A stretch of DNA of 64,000 nucleotides from Sphingobacteriales bacterium. Lineage in GTDB: Bacteria > Bacteroidota > Bacteroidia > UKL13-3. Each line of letters opens with the position of its first letter. The stretch's first letter is position 1. Under the pieces are notes generated by a model. That model was not told the DNA's origin. It searched no databases and saw only the letters and a list, made by a program, of their open reading frames with translations. The stretch is from contig JAJTFA010000002.1 in NCBI GenBank assembly GCA_021299635.1, positions 1 to 64,000 on the forward strand, written 5' to 3'. The position numbers were made by a program, and so were the translations under genes. Positions 16,379 through 25,248 of the stretch are shown here, one piece after another.

Positions 16379-17863
16379 TTAATTGGTGATACGCAACAAA
16401 GAAAAGCGTTTATCTTTTAAAGTAGAAATGATTACTGTATTTGAAGATACTTGCTTGGACTCAGGTGGCATTATACTAACATAGTAGCTAAGTGCTTTAA
16501 TTAAAATTCGTGTATTCATTTCGCCTTTTGGATTCAATGTAGTTATCATTACATCACTCTCTTCACCGGTATCACTATTATAAATAAATGAAATCCGCTC
16601 ATTAGCATTTAGCAATACAAATGAAGAGTAGTAGCCGGCATCACCAACTGAGCTCTGTTTCTTTTTAATAAAATCTCTGAACTGTGTGGTTCCATCAGCA
16701 TTTTTTGATATGAAGATTACCTCATCATAATTAAACACCATGCGCGATTGTGTTTGAGGTATACCATTAACAAAATAAGTATACATCTGGCGCGACTCAT
16801 AATACTTCTCTCCAACTATTAGACATCCACCATCGCTTCTTGGAATTATCCGTTTTATGTGCAAATCTGTAATGTTTGCTGCATTTTCATTCTGCATGCT
16901 GCCTGCAACTTTGGCAATAAAATATTTATCGAAATCTTCAAAAGTAACCGTGCTCAATTTCGCTGTTTGCATGTTTAAAACATACTGAAAATGACCTGAA
17001 ATCTTATTGCCTTCCTTTTCTTTGGAATAAAAACCGGCAACACATATGCTCTTATGGTAATTATTTACTGCCAAAGCAAGATCGTATATATATAAAGAAT
17101 CCTTAACTATTTCTTGAGTAAGCGGCTTCTGTTCTGAAGGTAAAAAACTATAGAGAAAAAAAGCGCGTAACTCTTTCTCTTTGCTTCTTCTAATAACATT
17201 CTTCGGATAATCTATCAGCATATGAGTACTACCTAGATTATCTGTCTCAACTGCTGATATATAAATATCATCTACATCATAACTAAGTAAATATTCTTTC
17301 TTATAGGTTTGCACCAACTGGTCGTTAAAGCCATATGCATTAATCAGACTGGTGTATTTATCTGTTCCATTTAGCGAAATAAATGCAATTGAAAAAAATT
17401 TCCTGTCGGCAGATACACGCACATAGAACTCAGGTTCTTCTTTAAATAAACCAGAAGACACTTGCAGCAAAACACCAGAACCTGTGGGATTAAAATTATC
17501 GTCAAGCAAGTAGTAAATAATCTCTATTTTATCTTGCTCATAATTTTTTTTGCTGGCAAACATAATAAGTCCGCTTTCCTTTAGCATCATCTTTTCAAGA
17601 TAAACGCCACTGTTTACGGGCAAATCACGTGTTATCTCAAGGGTTAAATTTGGCTTGTATCGCTCAATGGTTAGTTCCTTACTAAAATCATTTGATCTTG
17701 AGCGCAGTAAAAATATGCCGGCACTATTTTGCCCCAAAACCTGTGAGTAGTAGGTTTTTGATTTTACCTTTTGCTGGTTAGACCACTCGATTATTTGCGC
17801 CCGGCCATGAACATTGAGGCACAAAAAAAGGAAGAGGAATATGTGGTGTTTAGAATTTGACAT
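16379..17863 (-). CDS. Secreted protein of unknown function
   Basis: A 494-aa protein with a signal peptide (HHIFLFLFLCLNVHGRAQ, cleavage after A-x-A-like RAQ). The mature part is beta-rich with repeated short strands such as GLIMFASKKNYEQDKIEIIY and GGCLIVGEKYYESRQMYTYF, which suggests a beta-propeller-like or repeat fold. No catalytic motif, sorting domain or lipobox is seen. It is the first gene of the minus-strand series, 10 bp upstream of the DUF6427 gene, and divergent from hflX (76 bp between starts). I do not recognise the family. Confidence 0.6.
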   Translation of the reverse strand: MSNSKHHIFLFLFLCLNVHGRAQIIEWSNQQKVKSKTYYSQVLGQNSAGIFLLRSRSNDFSKELTIERYKPNLTLEITRDLPVNSGVYLEKMMLKESGLIMFASKKNYEQDKIEIIYYLLDDNFNPTGSGVLLQVSSGLFKEEPEFYVRVSADRKFFSIAFISLNGTDKYTSLINAYGFNDQLVQTYKKEYLLSYDVDDIYISAVETDNLGSTHMLIDYPKNVIRRSKEKELRAFFLYSFLPSEQKPLTQEIVKDSLYIYDLALAVNNYHKSICVAGFYSKEKEGNKISGHFQYVLNMQTAKLSTVTFEDFDKYFIAKVAGSMQNENAANITDLHIKRIIPRSDGGCLIVGEKYYESRQMYTYFVNGIPQTQSRMVFNYDEVIFISKNADGTTQFRDFIKKKQSSVGDAGYYSSFVLLNANERISFIYNSDTGEESDVMITTLNPKGEMNTRILIKALSYYVSIMPPESKQVSSNTVIISTLKDKRFSLLRITN

Positions 17864-17939
17864 TTACTTTGCAGCACAAAATAAGTAAGAGTGCGCTAAT
17901 TTTAACATCAATCGTGGTTAAATTATTGCATGATAAAAT

Positions 17940-19106
17940 ATGGCCAAGTTAACGGAAACCGCTAAAAAGCAGGAAAAAGTAGTATTGGTTGGTGTGATTA
18001 ATCAGCACCAGCGGGCAGAGCAGGCAGAAGAATACTTGGACGAGTTGTCTTTCTTGGCTTATACTGCAGGCGGACGTGTGGTAAAAAGGTTTTTACAAAG
18101 GTTGCCTTATCCTAATCCCCGAACATTTATTGGCGAAGGAAAACTGAATGAAATTGCTGCTTACGTAAAAGAATATGAGGTTGATATTGTTGTTTTTGAT
18201 GATGAATTGTCGCCTTCTCAAATACGCAATTTGGAACAAAGCCTTAAGAGCAAAATACTGGACCGTAGCAATTTAATACTGGACATTTTTGCAACGCGGG
18301 CGCGAACCGCTCAAGCAAAATTTCAGGTGGAACTGGCCCAAGCACAATACTTGCTGCCCAGGCTAACCCGCATGTGGACACACCTTTCCAAACAAAAAGG
18401 CGGAATTGGCATGAAAGGACCCGGTGAAACAGAAATAGAAACCGATCGAAGAGCGCTAAGAAATAAAATAAGCAAATTGGAGGATAGGCTTAAAGTAATT
18501 GATAAACAAAACTTTACGCGCAGACAAAACCGCAGCGATAAGATAAGGGTAGCTTTGGTTGGATATACCAATGTCGGCAAATCAACCATACTTAATTTAC
18601 TTAGCAAATCTGACGTGCTTGCAGAAGATAAGCTTTTTGCTACCCTTGACTCAACTGTTCGAAAAATTGTGATTCAGGACATACCCATGCTGCTTACTGA
18701 TACCGTTGGCTTTATACGCAAATTGCCCCATCAATTGGTAGAGTGCTTCAAATCTACCCTAGATGAAATAAGAGAGGCAGATTTGCTGCTGCATGTGGTG
18801 GATGTTTCACACCCTAATTTTGAAGAGCAAATAGAGGTCGTTAATAAAACCCTTGAAGAAATAGGTGCCCATAAAACCCCGAGGCTTCTCGTTTTCAATA
18901 AAATAGATAAGGCTACAGAGAAACTCATTCCTGAACAGCCAGAAGAATTGCCTTATCTGGAGCAGCTAAAAAATACCTGGCTCGCCAAAGAAAATGCCCC
19001 TGTGATTTTCATATCAGCAGTTCAGAAACAAAATATTAGCGAACTCAAAAATCGCCTACTTGAAATGGCCATAAAACTAAAAAGGGAGGCACCCCCAAAA
19101 GCGTAG
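17940..19106 (+). CDS. hflX: Ribosome-associated GTPase HflX
   Basis: A 388-aa GTPase. The N-terminal HflX domain includes PNPRTFIGEGKLNEIAAYVK and FDDELSPSQIRNLEQSL. A linker follows with the hallmark GGIGMKGPGETEIETDRRAL (~155). The G domain has G1 GYTNVGKST (~206), G2 ATLDST, G3 DTVGFIRKLPHQLVECFKST and G4 NKID. HflX binds 50S or 70S ribosomes and helps split or rescue stalled ribosomes. It stands alone on the plus strand with a promoter element for the next operon right after it. Length and motifs are normal. Confidence 0.95.
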   Translation: MAKLTETAKKQEKVVLVGVINQHQRAEQAEEYLDELSFLAYTAGGRVVKRFLQRLPYPNPRTFIGEGKLNEIAAYVKEYEVDIVVFDDELSPSQIRNLEQSLKSKILDRSNLILDIFATRARTAQAKFQVELAQAQYLLPRLTRMWTHLSKQKGGIGMKGPGETEIETDRRALRNKISKLEDRLKVIDKQNFTRRQNRSDKIRVALVGYTNVGKSTILNLLSKSDVLAEDKLFATLDSTVRKIVIQDIPMLLTDTVGFIRKLPHQLVECFKSTLDEIREADLLLHVVDVSHPNFEEQIEVVNKTLEEIGAHKTPRLLVFNKIDKATEKLIPEQPEELPYLEQLKNTWLAKENAPVIFISAVQKQNISELKNRLLEMAIKLKREAPPKA

Positions 19107-19125
19107 GTTATGTAACAGAATTTTA

Positions 19126-19133
19126 TATTTTTG
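19126..19133 (+). promoter_or_regulatory. -7 element upstream of the periplasmic chaperone operon
   Basis: TATTTTTG matches TAnnTTTG exactly and is followed by GCGC. It lies 90 bp before the ATG at 19223, giving an untranslated leader of about 80 nt. No convincing -33 TTG is seen. Confidence 0.5.
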
Positions 19134-19222
19134 CGCTTCATCAAAAAAACAGGCTAGGCTAGCCATCTTGGCTGCTACTTCCTGATATACTTTATACATA
19201 ATTAGATAAACCGTTTGATAAA

Positions 19223-21214
19223 ATGAAAAAGATAGGAATCATTCTTTCAATGCTTAATGTAGTAAGTTTTAATACCTATGCTCAAAAAAGCAAAGTGCCG
19301 GTAAAACAATTGGTTAAACCTGCACCAGCACCTGTCAATCCATGGGTATTTAGCTATGGGCAAGACACCGTTTACAAAAAAGAATTTGAGCGCCTGCTTA
19401 GTAAAAACAGAAATGAAAAAGAGGCTCCAACTGAGGCTGATGTAAGAGAATACCTGGATCTTTATCAGAACTTTAAAATGAAGGTAAAGGAAGCACATCT
19501 GATGCAACTGGATACGCTAAATTCCTTTAAAACTGAATTGGCAGGATACAGAAAACAACTTGCCAACCCTTACCTTACTGATAAAAAAGTAAGTGAGGCA
19601 TTGATAAAGGAAGCATATGACCGTATGAAAGAGGAAGTAAATGCCAGCCATATCCTTATCAATTGTGCAGAAAATGCAATGCCTAAAGACACACTCGAGG
19701 CTTATAATAAATTGATGGAGATAAGAAAGCGTATTCTTAAAGGGGAATCGTTTGATAGCCTGGCACTGCAGTTTTCACAAGATCCTTCTGCACAGAAAAA
19801 TATGGGCCTGCTTGGTTGGTTTACCGCTTTTCATATGATTTATCCTTTCGAAAATCAAGCCTATAAAACACCTAAGGGTCAGGTAAGCCTACCATTCCGC
19901 ACGCGTTATGGCTACCACCTCATAAAAGTTAACGACCGCAGGTCTGCACGCGGTGAAGTAAGAGTAGCGCATATTATGATTCAAACAGGCCCGAGCGCAT
20001 CAGATGAAACCAAAATTGAAGCACGGCTCAAGGCAGATACGGTGTATATGAAACTGCAAAAAGGAGAATCGTTTGAAAGCCTTGTAGCAGCATATTCTGC
20101 AGATCAGTCAAGCAAAGCAAATGGCGGATTAATGAATTGGTTCAGCAGCTTCAGCAATTTTCCTGATGAGTTTAAAGCAGTTGCCTTTTCATTATCAAAA
20201 GGTGAATATTCTAGACCGTTTAAAACGGATTATGGATACCATATCATAAAGCTTGCAGATAAAAGGCCAGTTGCAGAATTAAAAGAACTGGAAGAAAATA
20301 TTAAATCAAAAATTGGTCGCGATTCTCGTGCAGAAAGCAGCAGACTGGTGGTTGCTCAGCGCATCAAGAAAGAAAGCAAGTATATGGAGCACGTGGCTGT
20401 GCTAAAAGAATTTATTGCAGGTATCGATTCATCCTTCTTAAAAGGCACTTGGACACCGGATGAAAGTAAGATTAATGACAAGTCAATTGTAACGATTAAC
20501 GCAAAATCTTTCACCGTGCGTCAATTTGCGGATTTCGTTAAACTTATGCAGGAACCAAGAGAAAAAGAATCTATTTCTATGATAGTAAATGGCTTGTTTA
20601 AAAAGTTTACAGACGAAAAAGCGTTAGAATACGAGGAGTCGGTGTTGGAAGAAAAGTATGAAGATTTTCGTAATCTGATGCAGGAATATCATGATGGTAT
20701 TTTGCTTTTTGATTTAACCGATAAAAAAGTATGGACCAAAGCCGTTACTGATACTGCAGGCTTACAACAGTTTTATGAAGCCAACAAAGCAAAATATATG
20801 TGGAAAGATCGCGTACTTGTGCATACCTACAACTGTTTAAATGAAAAAGCAAAAAAAGAGGCAATTAAAATGGCTGCAGCCGGAAAAACCGGAGATGAAA
20901 TTAAAACCAAGCTCAATAAAAAATTAGTTGGAACTGTTATTATCACTGAATCTAAGCATGAGAAAGGTGAGAATCCCGAAAAAGATAAATATTGGGACAA
21001 AAAAGGTGTCGTTGATGCACCCAATGAAGGAGGAGCATTTAAGTTTTATGTAGTTTCAGGAATAATTACTCCGGAACCTAAGGCACTTAAAGAAGCAAGA
21101 GGGGTCGTTACCAGCGATTATCAAAATCAGTTGGAAAAAGATTGGATCCAATCCTTAAGAAGCAAATATCCGGTTATAGTTAATGAGGAGGTTGTAAAAA
21201 CACTTTTCAAATAA
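19223..21214 (+). CDS. Periplasmic parvulin-type peptidyl-prolyl isomerase with two PPIC domains
   Basis: A 663-aa exported protein (signal peptide ending NTYAQ). A SurA_N-like chaperone segment covers ~40-130. Two rotamase domains follow: the first has ASHILINCAE, FDSLALQFSQDPSAQKNMG and RTRYGYHLIKVND (~137-250); the second has VAHIMIQTG, FESLVAAYSADQSSKANGG and FKTDYGYHIIKLAD (~255-355). The C-terminal ~300 residues form a helical, charged domain without a recognised motif. It is the first of three chaperone genes in one operon ending with surA. Its role is presumably folding or escort of outer-membrane proteins (inference). Confidence 0.88.
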   Translation: MKKIGIILSMLNVVSFNTYAQKSKVPVKQLVKPAPAPVNPWVFSYGQDTVYKKEFERLLSKNRNEKEAPTEADVREYLDLYQNFKMKVKEAHLMQLDTLNSFKTELAGYRKQLANPYLTDKKVSEALIKEAYDRMKEEVNASHILINCAENAMPKDTLEAYNKLMEIRKRILKGESFDSLALQFSQDPSAQKNMGLLGWFTAFHMIYPFENQAYKTPKGQVSLPFRTRYGYHLIKVNDRRSARGEVRVAHIMIQTGPSASDETKIEARLKADTVYMKLQKGESFESLVAAYSADQSSKANGGLMNWFSSFSNFPDEFKAVAFSLSKGEYSRPFKTDYGYHIIKLADKRPVAELKELEENIKSKIGRDSRAESSRLVVAQRIKKESKYMEHVAVLKEFIAGIDSSFLKGTWTPDESKINDKSIVTINAKSFTVRQFADFVKLMQEPREKESISMIVNGLFKKFTDEKALEYEESVLEEKYEDFRNLMQEYHDGILLFDLTDKKVWTKAVTDTAGLQQFYEANKAKYMWKDRVLVHTYNCLNEKAKKEAIKMAAAGKTGDEIKTKLNKKLVGTVIITESKHEKGENPEKDKYWDKKGVVDAPNEGGAFKFYVVSGIITPEPKALKEARGVVTSDYQNQLEKDWIQSLRSKYPVIVNEEVVKTLFK

Positions 21215-21222
21215 CAAGACTT

Positions 21223-22077
21223 GTGCGAAATGCTTTCCTGATTTGCGCAACAACAGTAATGCTTGGGTTAGCATGTAGCAAAAAATCTGCTACGAATGAA
21301 GAGCCACTTGCCAGGGTAAATAACAAATACCTTAACCCATCGGATGTGCAGGATTTATTCTATGCAAATACTGGAGAAGCGGACAGTGCGCGTATTTTGC
21401 AAGTCTATATAGATAACTGGATTAAAAACCAACTGCTGGCTGATATTGCAGAAAAACAGTTGAATGAAAAGGAAAAGAATGTAGCCCGCGAGTTGGATGA
21501 ATATCGTAATTCCCTGCTCATTCATCGATATCAGTCACGTTTGCTGCAAGAAAGATTAGACACCCTGGTTACAGAAGAGGAATTGCTTGCATACTTTGAA
21601 AAGAATAAAAACAACTTTGAGTTGGCAAAAAATATTGTACAGCTTAAGTTTATTAAGATAGATCGCAAGGCAAGTATCCTTCCTGAGCTGAGGCGCCTTT
21701 TTTTATCGCCCGATCTTAAAAGCAAAAAAGAGTTGGCCTCATTATGCGAAAAACATGCAGCCAACTTTTTTCTGGATGATGAGGCATGGCTTGATTTTAG
21801 TGAGGTGCAGAAAGAGCTTCCAATCAAGCAATATGATGAAGAACATTTTCTGAGAAATAATAAATTTCTTGAAATAAATGAGGGCAGGTATATTTACCTC
21901 ATTCTAATTATTGCCTACCGAACTAAAAATACGCTTTCATCGTTTGAGTTTGAAAAGGAGCGAATAAAGAGCGTGGTTATTAATCAGCGAAAGAGTGATT
22001 TATTAAAGCGGTTTGAGCAAAGTATGATAGAAAAAGCAAAGGAAAAAAAGGAGATTCAAAACTATACCATTCAATGA
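21223..22077 (+). CDS. Probable lipoprotein, SurA-N-like chaperone relative without PPIase domain
   Basis: A 284-aa protein starting at GTG 21223, 8 bp after the previous gene. The N-terminus (FLICATTVMLGLACSKK) looks like a lipoprotein signal with Cys18, although Gly at -3 is an imperfect lipobox. RVNNKYLNPSDVQDLFYANT followed by YIDNWIKNQLLADIAEKQLN resembles the N-terminal chaperone domain of SurA/PpiD-like proteins. No complete rotamase domain is visible. Its last codons overlap the surA ATG by 4 bp, indicating translational coupling. It is likely an auxiliary periplasmic chaperone; the exact function is unknown. Confidence 0.65.
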   Translation: MRNAFLICATTVMLGLACSKKSATNEEPLARVNNKYLNPSDVQDLFYANTGEADSARILQVYIDNWIKNQLLADIAEKQLNEKEKNVARELDEYRNSLLIHRYQSRLLQERLDTLVTEEELLAYFEKNKNNFELAKNIVQLKFIKIDRKASILPELRRLFLSPDLKSKKELASLCEKHAANFFLDDEAWLDFSEVQKELPIKQYDEEHFLRNNKFLEINEGRYIYLILIIAYRTKNTLSSFEFEKERIKSVVINQRKSDLLKRFEQSMIEKAKEKKEIQNYTIQ

Positions 22078-23429
22078 AAAAATTAGCCGGCCTCTTATTC
22101 TTTTTTATGGCTTCGTTACCTGCTATCCTTGCTCAGCAGGCAGGGAAAGTTGTAGATCAAATTGTGGCGGTGGTGGGAGATAATATAATCCTACAATCAG
22201 AAATTGAAATGGAGTTTGAACAACTCAAACGGCAGGCCGATGAAGGGCTCAGTGATACACTGAAATGTGAGCTGCTGAGGCAAAAACTTATTGAACGTAT
22301 TTTTCTTAACAAAGCTCAAATGGATAGTATTCCTGTGTCAGAAGAACGAGTGGATACAGAACTTGAAAAGCGAATTAGATACTTTGCTGCACAATTTGGC
22401 GGGGTAAAACCCATGGAAGAGTTTTACGGAAAAACCGTTTCGCAAATTAAAGCCGATAACCGTGAGAAGATTAAAAATGGCATGTTGGTTAATGAAATGC
22501 AAGGTAAGGTGCTGAAAGATGTGAAAGTTTCGCCTATCGATATTAAGAAGTATTACAATGAAATGGCTGCCGAAGACAGTTTGCCTTTTTATAGTGCAGA
22601 GGTTGAAGTGGCCCAGTTGGTTATTGAACCCAAAGTGTCTAAGGAGGCTAAACAACTTGCCTATGAAAAAATAACTGAACTGAGAGAACGCATTATTAAT
22701 GGCGATAATTTTAACTCACTGGCAACATTATACTCTGATGACGGATCGGCAGCGAAGGGTGGCGAACTTGGATTTTTTACACGCGGGCAGATGGTACCCG
22801 AATTTGAAGCAGCTGCATTTAAACTGAAGCCCGATACAATCTCTAAAGTTATTGAAACAAAATATGGTTACCATATTCTTAAATTAATAGATAGAAAAGG
22901 AGATAATATTAATGTAAGGCATATTTTGGTGAGACCTAAAATTTTTAAATCAGACGTTGCTGCTGCTCGTGAGAGGATGGATAGCATTATTTGGCAGGTT
23001 AAAGTAGACAGTATTTCTTTTGAGAAAGCAGTGAAGCGCTTTTCAGATGATAATTTTACCAAAGGCAACGGTGGCTTTATTACTGCGGAGCAAACCGGCT
23101 CAACCAAAATTGCGATTGATGAGTTGGACAAGGAAATTTATTACAAACTGGAGGGGCTAAAACCTGGCGATATGACCGAACCGGAACTGATAACCCTTCC
23201 CGGACCCGATAGGCAGCAAGTGTGGAGGGTTTTCTATCTTAAATCTGAAAGCAAACCACATCGTGCTAACCTTAAAGACGATTACCAAAAATTTCAGGCA
23301 ATGGCTATGCAGCGAAAGCAGCAACGTGCCATGGAAACGTTCATGAACAAAACCAAAAAAGACTTATATATTCAGGTAAACCCACCATATAAAAGTTGTA
23401 ACCAGGTTGTAGAATTTTTAAAAAAATAA
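22074..23429 (+). CDS. surA: Periplasmic chaperone / peptidyl-prolyl isomerase SurA
   Basis: A 451-aa protein with a signal peptide (LLFFFMASLPAILAQ). The SurA N-domain begins VVDQIVAVVGDNIILQSEIE, the hallmark of SurA. Two PPIC domains follow: the first (~175-270) contains FNSLATLYSDDGSAAKGGEL, then GFFTRG and ETKYGYHILKLID; the second (~275-385) contains VRHILVRPKIF and FEKAVKRFSDDNFTKGNGG. SurA escorts outer-membrane proteins to the BAM complex. BamA is encoded at 55680 in this same window. It is the third gene of a chaperone trio and is followed 3 bp later by moxR. Confidence 0.92.
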   Translation: MKKLAGLLFFFMASLPAILAQQAGKVVDQIVAVVGDNIILQSEIEMEFEQLKRQADEGLSDTLKCELLRQKLIERIFLNKAQMDSIPVSEERVDTELEKRIRYFAAQFGGVKPMEEFYGKTVSQIKADNREKIKNGMLVNEMQGKVLKDVKVSPIDIKKYYNEMAAEDSLPFYSAEVEVAQLVIEPKVSKEAKQLAYEKITELRERIINGDNFNSLATLYSDDGSAAKGGELGFFTRGQMVPEFEAAAFKLKPDTISKVIETKYGYHILKLIDRKGDNINVRHILVRPKIFKSDVAAARERMDSIIWQVKVDSISFEKAVKRFSDDNFTKGNGGFITAEQTGSTKIAIDELDKEIYYKLEGLKPGDMTEPELITLPGPDRQQVWRVFYLKSESKPHRANLKDDYQKFQAMAMQRKQQRAMETFMNKTKKDLYIQVNPPYKSCNQVVEFLKK

Positions 23430-23432
23430 CAC

Positions 23433-24395
23433 ATGCAATTTGCTAATGATGTAGAAGCAGCTAACATGCTGCATCAGAAATATCAAACCCTTAAGCAGGA
23501 AATAGGAAAAGTTATAGTTGGCCAGCATGAGGTGGTTGATGCAGTGCTCAACGCCATATTTTCAAATGGCCACGTATTGCTGGTGGGCGTTCCGGGTTTG
23601 GCAAAAACATTGCTTGTACGCACCATTTCTGAAGTGCTGGATTTAAAATTTAGTCGTATTCAATTCACACCTGATTTAATGCCGAGTGATATAACAGGCT
23701 CTGAAATTTTAGATGAAAAAAGAGAGTTCAAATTTATTCGCGGTCCGCTGTTTGCCAATATCGTATTGGCTGATGAGATAAACCGAACGCCACCAAAAAC
23801 GCAGGCAGCCTTGCTTGAAGCCATGCAGGAAAAAAATGTAACCGTTGGTGGTCGTGAACACAAATTGGAAGCACCATTTTTTGTTTTGGCCACACAAAAT
23901 CCAATTGAACAGGAAGGAACCTATCCTTTACCTGAAGCCCAACTCGATCGTTTTATGTTTAATGTGGTGCTTACTTATCCGAAATACGAAGAGGAGTTGC
24001 AGGTAATAAAAAATACAACAGGTAATATGAATGTTACCTTAAAACCTGTTATTTCAGCTGCAGAAATTTTAGCCTTCCAGCAATTGGTGCGTAAGGTTCC
24101 GGTAGCAGATAATGTATTGGAATATGCAGTAAAACTAGTTAGCAAGACTAGGCCGAATTCTGCCAATGCCACAACAAAAGTTAATGAGTATATTGGCTTT
24201 GGTGCAGGCCCGCGTGCAGGACAATTTTTAATACTCGGAGCAAAAGTACATGCCTTGCTAAATGGAAGCTACTCTCCAGATATAGATGATGTGAAGGCTG
24301 TAGCAAAAGATGTATTGCGTCACCGACTAATAAAAAATTACAAGGCGGAGGCAGAAGGGATAAGTGTAGAGGAGATCATTGAAAGTTTGCTGTAA
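23433..24395 (+). CDS. MoxR family AAA+ ATPase
   Basis: A 320-aa cytoplasmic AAA+ protein. Walker A is GVPGLAKT (~50-57). Walker B with the pre-sensor motif is NIVLADEINRTPPKTQAALL (~107-126). Sensor 1 is FFVLATQNPIEQEGTYPLPE, and the arginine finger and lid follow in AQLDRFMFNVVLTYP. MoxR proteins act as metal-cofactor or complex-assembly chaperones, usually paired with VWA-domain or DUF58 proteins. No such partner follows here; instead it sits 3 bp after surA, which suggests co-expression with periplasmic folding factors. Confidence 0.9.
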   Translation: MQFANDVEAANMLHQKYQTLKQEIGKVIVGQHEVVDAVLNAIFSNGHVLLVGVPGLAKTLLVRTISEVLDLKFSRIQFTPDLMPSDITGSEILDEKREFKFIRGPLFANIVLADEINRTPPKTQAALLEAMQEKNVTVGGREHKLEAPFFVLATQNPIEQEGTYPLPEAQLDRFMFNVVLTYPKYEEELQVIKNTTGNMNVTLKPVISAAEILAFQQLVRKVPVADNVLEYAVKLVSKTRPNSANATTKVNEYIGFGAGPRAGQFLILGAKVHALLNGSYSPDIDDVKAVAKDVLRHRLIKNYKAEAEGISVEEIIESLL

Positions 24396-24510
24396 TTAAA
24401 AATAGTAACTGCTGCCATTTCATCTAAATCAGGAACTTTTTTAAGCTTAGGGTACTAGTCAGCAGATTGCCTTTTTACCAATTTGTTGTACATTTATAAA
24501 AAAACAGCAA

Positions 24511-25248
24511 TTGGTTGCTTCATTATTTTTTCTCTGTGCTGCACTTTTATGCGAAATCTTAGGCACAATAGGAGGTTTCGGCTCATCAGTTTTTTTTGTT
24601 CCGATTGCCCAATTTTTTTACCCCTTTCAAGTTGTGCTCGGTTTAACGGGCATTCTCCATGTTTTCAGCAATATCAGCAAGTTGTATTTGTTCAGACAAC
24701 ATGTAAACTACAAGCTGCTATTTTATTATGGTATTCCCAGTGTTGGTTTTGTTGTCTTGGGTGCATACCTTAACACCTTTGTTGAGCTTAAATGGGCGCA
24801 GCTAACATTGGGTATTTTTCTTGTCTGCTTTAGCATTTTTATGCTGTGGTTCCCAACATTCACCTTGCCTGCTACCAAAACCAATGCAGTGGCTTCTGGT
24901 GCGGGTGCAGGATTTATAGCCGGTTTCAACGGAACCGGAGGAGCCATCAGAGGAATGAGCATGGCCGCATTCGGGCTAAGTAAAAATACATTTGTAGCCA
25001 CATCTGCTGCTATCGATTTTGGCGTAGACCTTAGTCGCAGCGCCATTTATCTCGATCATGGTTACCTGCACCGCGAGCAACTTTATCTTATTCCCGGACT
25101 CATCATCATTTCATTTGTAGGCTCTTTAATAGGTAAAATTTTGCTTAATAAAATTAATGAACTCTGGTTTAAAAAGATTATGCTAACTTTGGTTCTCATC
25201 ATTGGTGTTATAATTGTTTATAAGGAAATACTGACATTTAGTTCATGA
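24511..25248 (+). CDS. TauE/SafE family membrane permease
   Basis: A protein of ~245 aa with seven to eight hydrophobic helices. GTIGGFGSSVFFVPIAQFF near the N-terminus and GAGAGFIAGFNGTGGAIRGM at ~130 form the two internally repeated G-rich motifs of the TauE/SafE (DUF81) fold. These transporters export or import organosulfur or carboxylate anions; the substrate here is unknown. The start is uncertain: TTG at 24511 is the best standard codon. The frame is open further upstream with ATT codons, so a few extra residues are possible. Its TGA overlaps the yihY ATG by 4 bp. Confidence 0.8.
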   Translation: MVASLFFLCAALLCEILGTIGGFGSSVFFVPIAQFFYPFQVVLGLTGILHVFSNISKLYLFRQHVNYKLLFYYGIPSVGFVVLGAYLNTFVELKWAQLTLGIFLVCFSIFMLWFPTFTLPATKTNAVASGAGAGFIAGFNGTGGAIRGMSMAAFGLSKNTFVATSAAIDFGVDLSRSAIYLDHGYLHREQLYLIPGLIIISFVGSLIGKILLNKINELWFKKIMLTLVLIIGVIIVYKEILTFSS

